From assembly GCA_964435725.1 (NCBI GenBank), contig CAYTAJ010000094.1, positions 1 through 8,044 on the forward strand: DNA of 8,044 bases, given 5' to 3'. A program made the position numbers and the translations under genes. Under the pieces are notes generated by a model. It was not told the origin of the DNA, searched no databases, and was given only the letters and a program-made list of their open reading frames with translations. The stretch comes from Litorimonas sp964435725 (GTDB lineage: Bacteria > Pseudomonadota > Alphaproteobacteria > Caulobacterales > Maricaulaceae). How positions within the stretch are numbered: position 1 is the stretch's first letter; every line of letters starts with the position of its first letter. This document shows, one piece after another, positions 1 through 4,862 of this stretch.

Positions 1-59
1 TTACGGCGGGGGATTATTTAAAAGAGCGGCTGATTGAGATTGGGTTGTTGAAGGGGTGA
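1..59 (+). CDS. 3' end of an isopenicillin N synthase-family 2-oxoglutarate/Fe(II) oxygenase (5' end outside window)
   Basis: Read from base 3, the strand encodes TAGDYLKERLIEIGLLKG and then TGA at 57-59. An 'ITAGDYL.ERL' ending is typical of the extreme C-terminus of isopenicillin N synthase-like non-haem iron dioxygenases, which oxidise small molecules using an HxD...H iron site and an RxS motif for the co-substrate. None of those catalytic residues is inside the window. The identification comes from the second copy at 2512-2571, where a longer C-terminal piece with the RYS motif is readable. The last codon before the stop differs between copies only synonymously (GGG here, GGT there). This may be the end of the intact gene or of another remnant; the window cannot tell. 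Confidence 0.55.
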   Translation, partial: TAGDYLKERLIEIGLLKG

Positions 60-130
60 AGTCTTAAATTGATTGCAATTTAACTGTTAGGGTTTACGGT
101 TCAAATATCTCCATTGCAGACGTTAGCGAG
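1..130 (+). repeat. Direct repeat copy A (oxygenase 3' end plus 3' flank)
   Basis: Bases 1-68 match 2513-2580 with a single mismatch, at base 56. The match then continues without any indel to about base 130 at roughly 74% identity (18 mismatches counted in 61-130). The conserved outer piece is ATTGC(A/G)GACGTTAG near 113-126. The left limit is unknown because the window begins inside the repeat. It covers the end of an oxygenase coding region and its downstream flank, and lies just beyond the end of the DUF1772 gene. Confidence 0.93.
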
Positions 131-171
131 TGGCTTACTTGGGGCGAATTTAAGACTTTTGTTTCATAATC

Positions 172-615
172 TTAGCCAAACATATGCCCTAGAACAGAAG
201 TTGCGAATGCTAGGATAACCACAATCGTTCTGATCCAGTGCCAAACCGCCCAGCGTTTAAGCTCCAAAGGAAGTTGATTGGTTGAAAGTCTGTGGTCAGC
301 AAAACTCTTGTTAGCTTTCTTAAAATAAATAAAGAATATGAGCAGTGCACCAGCTGCTAGAACTGCTGCGACAACCCAAAAATATTTACCTTGAACAGAA
401 TTCAGAATCCCGACTAGCACGGTAGATATCACAGCAATGACCGTCAGCGGAGCGAAGAAGCGAAATAACCTTGGCCCCAGATTACTATGCAAACGAAAGA
501 AATCTTCCGCTGGCATACTCCTCCAATAAGGCACCAAAATCATAGCTTCCGTTAGCAAGCTTCCTGCGTAGAGACCCAGAAAAACCGTAGCCATCAGATT
601 AAGAGCGTCAATCAT
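172..615 (-). CDS. DUF1772-family four-helix membrane protein
   Basis: This 147-residue inner-membrane protein has four predicted transmembrane segments near residues 6-30, 52-72, 78-98 and 126-144. The layout, with a polar loop after the first helix (PYWRSMPAEDFFRLHSN) and a tryptophan-rich stretch before the last helix (RWAVWHWIRT), fits the DUF1772 family. Fungal members of that family include anthrone oxygenases; the bacterial members are mostly of unknown function, so no reaction is claimed. The ATG at 615 overlaps the TGA of the upstream gene (ATGA), and a GAGGAAA ribosome-binding site lies upstream inside that gene, so translation is probably coupled. It is the last gene of the DUF2147-DUF4345-DUF1772 operon. 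I see no clear hairpin terminator between its stop and the window edge. Confidence 0.8.
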   Translation of the reverse strand: MIDALNLMATVFLGLYAGSLLTEAMILVPYWRSMPAEDFFRLHSNLGPRLFRFFAPLTVIAVISTVLVGILNSVQGKYFWVVAAVLAAGALLIFFIYFKKANKSFADHRLSTNQLPLELKRWAVWHWIRTIVVILAFATSVLGHMFG

Positions 616-1034
616 TTGATAGTTTCCTCACGCGTTGTTCGGTAAACCCACAGGCCCAGTAAAGGGAAAACTATAAGTTCCATCAACAATGAAGGTGCAA
701 TTTTTGAACTCATTAGAAGCGCGGGATCGCCAGCCGTCAGCCGAGCCAAGCCGCCTAAGAAGACCATCACCATTAACGCTAAGAGGATTGATTTAAACTT
801 TTCAAGAAAGATGGCGCCAACACTCATAAACACGCCCACTCCGGTCCAAACACCGGCGATAAATCGAATATGGTTATCTTGAACGGAAAAAGCATCAGGA
901 TTTCTAACTGTAAGAAAATCAGTTGGGCCTTGCCAACCCAGCGTAACTATTCCGCCTAAACTTACGTTCAAACCGAGCCAAATTACGACGGCGCCAATCA
1001 GGCCAAGAACCATTCGAAGGGATAGTCTTGCCAT
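612..1034 (-). CDS. DUF4345-family four-helix membrane protein
   Basis: This is a 140-residue integral membrane protein with hydrophobic segments near residues 6-28, 55-76, 81-98 and 113-131. The stretch NHIRFIAGVWTGVGV (54-68) and the motif FLGGLARL (92-99) are characteristic of DUF4345, a bacterial membrane family without an assigned reaction. I chose the ATG at 1034 because a strong GGGGGA ribosome-binding site sits about eight bases upstream, and because it lies two bases after the TAG of the DUF2147 gene. An in-frame codon at 1088 would add 18 hydrophilic residues and overlap the upstream gene by about 50 bases, which is less likely. The 3' end overlaps the DUF1772 start by four bases. 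It could act with DUF1772 as a small membrane complex, but that is inference from gene order only. Confidence 0.8.
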   Translation of the reverse strand: MARLSLRMVLGLIGAVVIWLGLNVSLGGIVTLGWQGPTDFLTVRNPDAFSVQDNHIRFIAGVWTGVGVFMSVGAIFLEKFKSILLALMVMVFLGGLARLTAGDPALLMSSKIAPSLLMELIVFPLLGLWVYRTTREETIK

Positions 1035-1036
1035 TT

Positions 1037-1471
1037 CTAAGTCCCCCGCTCGGTATTCGTAATTGGCGTCCAGATATTCGTGATACAAATTGGGCCAACA
1101 CAGCCCTTCACTTTCAATGTACCGTCTTCAAGTTTGCGTACCGTCGAGTTAAACGTTTTGCCATCTTCCGGATTGTAAATTTTCCCATTCTTCCAATTTT
1201 TCTTAGCCTTCTCAAATCCCCATATAATCGGAACTCCAAGGCGCGCACGACCCTGTAAAGTTTCATCCTTGTTACGCAAATCTAATTCTGATTCTGGTGA
1301 TTCTGAAGAGACCCACACTAATTTGCCGCAAGGCGTGCTGTCCCCGCAGTCCTCGATCGACACATGTCCATCCTTTGCCTCGGTCAGCCACAGTCCAAAA
1401 ACCTCATGACTTTCAGCATGAGCCACGCCCGAAAGCGCAAGACAAAGAGTTGTGAAACAGAGTTTTTTCAT
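1037..1471 (-). CDS. Secreted DUF2147-family protein, first gene of the operon
   Basis: This is a 144-residue exported protein. A Lys-Lys start, a hydrophobic core and an AHA|ES cleavage site after about residue 19 form a signal peptide. The mature part carries the DUF2147 signature: GLWLTE (26-31), paired cysteines at 42 and 48 before GKLVWV, LGVPIIWGF (78-86), GKIYNPEDGKTF (96-107) and GCVGPIC (123-129). Four cysteines would allow two disulphides in the periplasm. Most DUF2147 proteins have no known reaction, although the fold is a small beta-barrel seen in periplasmic or surface proteins. The start is supported by an AGGA ribosome-binding site about ten bases upstream. The promoter and palindrome just upstream make it the first gene of a TetR-controlled operon, with DUF4345 two bases after its stop. 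Confidence 0.88.
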   Translation of the reverse strand: MKKLCFTTLCLALSGVAHAESHEVFGLWLTEAKDGHVSIEDCGDSTPCGKLVWVSSESPESELDLRNKDETLQGRARLGVPIIWGFEKAKKNWKNGKIYNPEDGKTFNSTVRKLEDGTLKVKGCVGPICITNIWTPITNTERGT

Positions 1472-1473
1472 GA

Positions 1474-1504
1474 TTGAAATCCTATTAATTTATACGCGTA
1501 TATT
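1474..1504 (+). promoter_or_regulatory. Predicted tetR promoter
   Basis: A TTGAAA box at 1474-1479 is followed after 18-19 bases by GTATAT/TATATT at 1498-1504. The -10 region overlaps the 1491-1502 palindrome, which fits negative autoregulation. The AT-rich surroundings offer alternatives such as TAATAT at 1509-1514. Confidence 0.35.
1491..1502. promoter_or_regulatory. Perfect 12-bp palindrome, candidate TetR operator
   Basis: TATACGCGTATA is self-complementary and lies between the divergent tetR and DUF2147 genes. It overlaps the predicted -10 elements of both promoters. TetR-family dimers commonly bind such palindromes next to their own gene, so this is the best operator candidate in the window. 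Outside the 12 bp, CCT...ATTAATT on the left mirrors AATTAATATTAGG on the right with 3-nt offsets, so the full site may be longer. Binding by the neighbouring regulator is inference. Confidence 0.6.
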
Positions 1505-1525
1505 TAATTAATATTAGGAAGTCAA
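1497..1525 (-). promoter_or_regulatory. Predicted promoter of the DUF2147-DUF4345-DUF1772 operon
   Basis: On the minus strand, TTGACT (1525-1520) and TATACG (1502-1497) are separated by exactly 17 bases, a good sigma-70-type arrangement. The start site would fall near 1490, leaving a short leader of about 19 bases that includes the AGGA ribosome-binding site. The -10 box is the right half of the 1491-1502 palindrome, so a bound repressor would block it. Confidence 0.55.
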
Positions 1526-1548
1526 CAAGATATGTGGTAGGATGCATT

Positions 1549-2184
1549 ATGGACCATAAAAGCTCTCTTACATCTTTACCCAAAGGCCGAGGACGGCCAG
1601 CCATTACGACAGAGCAGCGCGAAGAGATGCGCGCGCGGATTGCTGGTGAAGCCCAGCGTCTGTTTCAAACAGAGGGATATAGCCAAGTCTCTATGCGCCG
1701 TATCTCAAAGGAAATTGGCTGCGCGCCAATGACTTTGTATAAATATTATAAAGCCAAAATAGATATTTTGCGAACGCTTTGGGGAAATGTCTTTAAGGAT
1801 GTCTTTGACCGTCTTGATGCCATTCATGTCGATGACAGTTCATCTACGGAAAGGTTGACGGCCATTTCATTAGCCTATGTTCAATACTGGATAGACAACC
1901 AAGAAAAATACCGTCTCGTTTTTATGGCCGATGGCATCAGTCAATCCGAGGTGAATATTTTTGTCGATAATCCAGAGATTGGTATGCGCTTCCAGATTTT
2001 TTTGCATACCCTTTCTGCGGTACATGAGCATAAACTCACGCCCGAACAGTTAAAACAAAAACAGGACGCCTTGATTTGCTTCCTGCACGGAATTGCACAC
2101 AACAACGTGACAATAAGCGGCTATGCATGGTCTAAACCAAAAGAGCTTGTGGCAATAGCTGTTGGAGCGATTTCAGCTCGGTAA
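1549..2184 (+). CDS. TetR-family transcriptional regulator with WHG-like C-terminal domain
   Basis: This is a 211-residue DNA-binding regulator. Residues about 30-72 form the TetR helix-turn-helix: ARIAGEAQRLFQTEGYSQVS, then MRRISKEIG and the recognition segment APMTLYKYYKAK with the usual TLY.YY pattern. A basic GRGRP stretch precedes it. The rest is a helical ligand/dimerisation domain; FLHGIAH (178-184) resembles the W-H-G motif of TetR_C_33-type domains, which suggests a small-molecule effector of unknown identity. I chose the ATG at 1549 because GGTAGGA lies six bases upstream; a GTG at 1534 would place that ribosome-binding site inside the coding region. The gene is divergent from the DUF2147 operon with a palindrome between them, so it probably represses that operon and itself. 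Confidence 0.92.
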   Translation: MDHKSSLTSLPKGRGRPAITTEQREEMRARIAGEAQRLFQTEGYSQVSMRRISKEIGCAPMTLYKYYKAKIDILRTLWGNVFKDVFDRLDAIHVDDSSSTERLTAISLAYVQYWIDNQEKYRLVFMADGISQSEVNIFVDNPEIGMRFQIFLHTLSAVHEHKLTPEQLKQKQDALICFLHGIAHNNVTISGYAWSKPKELVAIAVGAISAR

Positions 2185-2279
2185 ACGTGCTTAGACTAAC
2201 GGCTTGGCATTGTTTGTTTGCCCCAGCCACAACGCAATGCTTGGCAAGAGTCGATAACGAGATACTAAATACAAAGTTT
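2185..2279. other. Intergenic stretch after tetR, no convincing terminator
   Basis: The region between the tetR stop and the first recognisable oxygenase remnant holds no gene. A GCATTG/CAATGC inverted repeat (2207-2212 and 2235-2240) has a 22-base loop and no T-run, so it is not called a terminator. Confidence 0.5.
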
Positions 2280-2571
2280 GATCGGGGCTATTGTACACTT
2301 CGCCCTCAGCTGAAATAACGAGTGTCTTATTTTGGGCGTTTTAAGACGCTCGTCTAGTGTCTCCACTGCCCCATAGGCAGACTTCAATCCAAAACCCGAA
2401 CGCGCCAAGCTCCCGCGCTATTCCATGCCGTTCTTCCTCCACCTCAATAATGACGCCCTGATAGCCCCGCTACAAAGCTGCATCGACCAAGGCGGAGAGC
2501 CAGAGGCGCCGATTACGGCGGGGGATTATTTAAAAGAGCGGCTGATTGAGATTGGGTTGTTGAAGGGTTGA
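2280..2571 (+). pseudogene. Degraded 3' portion of an isopenicillin N synthase-family oxygenase
   Basis: The clearest part is the frame 2386-2571: NPKPERAKLPRYSMPFF, a short variable stretch, then ITAGDYLKERLIEIGLLKG and TGA. This matches the C-terminus of isopenicillin N synthase-like dioxygenases, with RYS as the RxS motif that holds the 2-oxoglutarate or substrate carboxylate. Just upstream in another frame (2345-2374) is DARLVSPLPHR, corresponding to the usual 'R.VST.HRV' segment whose histidine binds iron. Earlier, in a third frame (2280-2300), DRGYCTL resembles the 'HTDYG..TL' segment with the iron aspartate. Stops at 2342 and 2374, at least two frameshifts and missing sequence between the last two segments show it is non-functional. 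The earliest piece is short and less certain than the rest. Confidence 0.72.
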
Positions 2572-2642
2572 AGTCTTAAACTCATTACAATTCAACTGTT
2601 TGGGAGTGAGGCACGAAGATCCCTATTGCGGACGTTAGAGAA
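2513..2642 (+). repeat. Direct repeat copy B
   Basis: This is the partner of the repeat at 1-130, offset by 2512 bases with no indels. It is nearly identical through 2580 and about 74% identical from 2573 to 2642. It coincides with the last codons of the oxygenase pseudogene and the flank after its stop. It ends about 40 bases before the stop of the minus-strand propeller gene, so it also marks the right edge of the regulated module. Confidence 0.93.
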
Positions 2643-2681
2643 CCTAATTGATGAGCTTTCTTCTTTAAACTTCGACAAACC

Positions 2682-3959
2682 CTATTTGTTTGATTTCTTT
2701 CGCGGTTTTATATCACGATCACGAATATCAATAGGATTTCCGGGCTGAGTAACAACAATTGGATTGCCTACCACTTTTCCGCCTGCACCATTATTGCTGT
2801 TGGGTCCACTAGGTGGCCCACCGCAACCCGGACCTTGAGCAGGTATTGTCATATTGACCGAAGTTTGAGAGGTTTCACCATTGGAATCCGTAGCGGTTAT
2901 CAAAACACTGAAATCACCGCCGCAATTAGATCCAGCATAAGCACCCACGATAGCCCATGCTACAGGTATTTTCTGTAGACGGCGCATATTATTTTGATAA
3001 CCGTTGGCAACGATTACAGTATCTTCATTCACGGCTGTTATGTCCCAGACATAGGGATTGTTCGCTATTTTGAGGTCTGGTGCATTTGGGGTATGTTCAA
3101 AGACTCCATTAACTTTGGCATAATAAATTGTACCGCCATTCGTTATCGCGACCGAGTTTATACCTGAGGAAGAGAATACTGAGTTTATCGCCCCTGTGGT
3201 CGTGGATATAGATTTAACGCCTGTATTTGTAGCGATAAGTAAATCCCCATTAGGCTGATGGACCATGTCATAAGCTGTAAATGGGAAGTTCATTACAGTT
3301 GACACCGTTCCGGCCACGTCAATTTTTCGTAACTTGCTACCATTACCGTCTATCAAGTAAATCGTATCCGATGCATCAATCACAAGACTATTTGGATGGC
3401 GAAACTGTGCACTATTTCGAGGACCATCTGTTGTTCCCTGACTGCTGCCAGCCCATAAATTCGCTTGCCCATTATTAACACGCCAGATTTTATGATTGTC
3501 ACGACTGACATATAAATAACTACCGTCAGTCATTTGATCAATTTGTGTCACGGCTTGCACATTGCCATTGATAAGTTGAACCGTGCCGCTCATATCGATT
3601 TCGTATAATTTGCCTAAGTTCCCGGTCGGGTGTGGATAATCTTCTCCTGTAACTACAGATCCGTTAGCATTGATTATCACGCCGCGAGCATAGGGGATGT
3701 TTGTGGACGTGTTAAAAAGTTCATTTGACCAATTATAATTGGTAGCTTGCAAACTCATACCGGGTGGGAGGCCAGTGGCAGTGACCGTGATGCTATCACC
3801 ATCGGGGTCTATGGGTGTCACATCAACATTAACTTGCTGCCCCTGATTTACAATCATAGCAGGCCGAGGCCCAAAATAAGGGGCGTCTGCCATTGCAGGG
3901 ATAGATAGGCTTATCGTCGCTAAGCACATGCATCCAAGTTGAAATAACTTAATCATCAT
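2682..3959 (-). CDS. Secreted protein with NHL-type beta-propeller nested in an Ig-like domain
   Basis: This is a 425-residue exported protein of unknown role. A signal peptide ends at about AMA|DAP (residue 24). Residues 28-71 look like the first half of a He_PIG/cadherin-like Ig domain: a P.F-type start, DPDGDSITV and GLPPGMSL. Residues about 80-330 are a repetitive beta-rich region. The segment SAQFRHPNSLVIDASDTI plus the following LRKID (184-214) is a good NHL repeat, with weaker copies such as SYLYVSRDNHKIWRV. Residues 337-372 (from IVGAYAG through FSVLITATDSNGETSQ) look like the second half of the same Ig domain. A Gly/Pro/Asn linker with a second cysteine and a basic tail (KPRKKSNK) end the protein. 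ATG at 3959 overlaps the upstream TGA (TGATG), so translation is coupled; ATG at 3956 is an alternative. The ribosome-binding site is weak (AAGAAG). Confidence 0.8.
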   Translation of the reverse strand: MMIKLFQLGCMCLATISLSIPAMADAPYFGPRPAMIVNQGQQVNVDVTPIDPDGDSITVTATGLPPGMSLQATNYNWSNELFNTSTNIPYARGVIINANGSVVTGEDYPHPTGNLGKLYEIDMSGTVQLINGNVQAVTQIDQMTDGSYLYVSRDNHKIWRVNNGQANLWAGSSQGTTDGPRNSAQFRHPNSLVIDASDTIYLIDGNGSKLRKIDVAGTVSTVMNFPFTAYDMVHQPNGDLLIATNTGVKSISTTTGAINSVFSSSGINSVAITNGGTIYYAKVNGVFEHTPNAPDLKIANNPYVWDITAVNEDTVIVANGYQNNMRRLQKIPVAWAIVGAYAGSNCGGDFSVLITATDSNGETSQTSVNMTIPAQGPGCGGPPSGPNSNNGAGGKVVGNPIVVTQPGNPIDIRDRDIKPRKKSNK

Positions 3960-4603
3960 CACTTCTTACATGCCAAGCGTCCAACCTGTTCGGTTCTTTC
4001 CCGACCATCTTCTGATGAACAAGCATCAGAGACAATTGTTGCCCCTTGATTTACATTTTCTCCCGACCCAGCAATACCGCCGGGTGTGACAATATCATTT
4101 TCAGGCTGCAGAGTTTTAAGACAAATTCCCTCAGTTCGCCCGGGAGCCACATACCATTTCCCGCCATCCGCTTCACATTTTTCTTTATCAGACAATTCAT
4201 CACCATCTCCGGGCCCCATCACAGCCCCAGCCCGACGGTTGGAGCGCGTCGTGTTATGGTTTGCGGGCGGCAGTGCAGATGGGGATGAATCAGCAGGTGC
4301 ATCTCCAGAGATAGATGTTGCAATACCCCCGGCAGGGGCAGCTGTGGCAACGCCATTATATTCAATCAGCTGAAACCCAGCCGAATTTTGATGGCATTTA
4401 TAATGCGTTGTGCCATGATTATTGTAATCTTGAAATGTTCCATCTGCATTCCAGACGCGAATGCTGCCGCCGATATCTTTACACCTGTGGACATCGACGG
4501 CCTTATTGCCAGCTTGGAAATGATATTTATCTTGCGCTGTAGCCGAAAAACTTAAAAGTCCCGCAAATGCGCTTCCAATTATAAGTTTGAGTGTATTTTG
4601 CAT
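3959..4603 (-). CDS. Secreted cysteine-rich hypothetical protein
   Basis: I do not recognise the family of this 214-residue protein. A signal peptide ends near ATA|QDK (residues 21-25). The mature protein has six cysteines in three spaced pairs: 41/70, 143/161 and 195/212. Two pairs begin alike, CKDIGGS (41-47) and CEADGGK (143-149), suggesting two related disulphide-bonded modules. They are separated by a low-complexity Ala/Pro/Ser/Gly/Asn linker (about 86-135), and a third pair lies at the C-terminus. This points to a periplasmic or extracellular role. The ATG at 4603 has a strong AAGGGGAG ribosome-binding site seven bases upstream. The stop overlaps the start of the propeller-protein gene, so the two are made together and may interact. 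Confidence 0.75.
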   Translation of the reverse strand: MQNTLKLIIGSAFAGLLSFSATAQDKYHFQAGNKAVDVHRCKDIGGSIRVWNADGTFQDYNNHGTTHYKCHQNSAGFQLIEYNGVATAAPAGGIATSISGDAPADSSPSALPPANHNTTRSNRRAGAVMGPGDGDELSDKEKCEADGGKWYVAPGRTEGICLKTLQPENDIVTPGGIAGSGENVNQGATIVSDACSSEDGRERTEQVGRLACKK

Positions 4604-4634
4604 GATGTGCTCCCCTTGAAAAATTGTTTTGCAA

Positions 4635-4663
4635 ATTATGGCTACAAGACGTCAATTGAACAA
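4635..4663 (-). promoter_or_regulatory. Possible promoter of the secreted-protein pair
   Basis: On the minus strand, TTGTTC (4663-4658) and CATAAT (4640-4635) are 17 bases apart, leaving a leader of roughly 25 bases before the ATG at 4603. The boxes are moderate matches in an AT-rich region, so this is only a candidate. Confidence 0.25.
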
Positions 4664-4670
4664 GCTATGA

Positions 4671-4854
4671 AATACGTATTCATCGAACGTTCATGCAACA
4701 AACCAGCTATTTGTTTTCGTAGTATTCTAACATACGGCAAGCAATTTTCGCTTCCATATCTCTACCCAAAGCTGCCCGGTAAAATGATATACGTAATCCA
4801 AGATGTAATGGCGGTCACCCCAACTCAGATTAAAAATATAAACGGTTTACGTAT
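4671..4854. repeat. Three TACGTA-centred sites in the intergenic region
   Basis: AATACGTATT (4671-4680, a perfect palindrome), ATACGTAA (4789-4796) and TTACGTAT (4847-4854) share the core WTACGTAW. Near the first and last copies, ATGCAAC (4693-4699 and 4853-4859) and AACGTT (4686-4691 and 4857-4862) also recur. They lie upstream of the cysteine-rich protein gene and could be operator sites; no regulator for them is in the window. Confidence 0.4.
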
Positions 4855-4862
4855 GCAACGTT

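Noticed and set aside
1035..1088. Earlier start for the DUF4345 gene
   Set aside because: It adds 18 polar residues, overlaps the DUF2147 gene deeply and lacks the ribosome-binding site that precedes ATG 1034.
1028..1258. Plus-strand 76-codon frame antisense to the DUF2147 gene
   Set aside because: The minus strand carries a clear DUF2147 protein here; the plus frame shows no domain.
1534..1548. GTG start five codons upstream for the TetR gene
   Set aside because: The GGTAGGA ribosome-binding site would fall within the coding region; ATG 1549 is correctly spaced from it.
2207..2240. GCATTG/CAATGC inverted repeat as a tetR terminator
   Set aside because: The loop is 22 bases long and no T-run follows.
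3960..3962. GTG start one codon upstream of ATG 3959 for the propeller protein
   Set aside because: ATG at 3959 forms the usual TGATG coupling overlap with the upstream stop; GTG offers no better ribosome-binding site.
4046..4542. Several plus-strand frames of 75-95 codons opposite the cysteine-rich protein gene
   Set aside because: They mutually overlap and run antisense to a gene with a signal peptide, a strong ribosome-binding site and paired cysteines; none has recognisable content.
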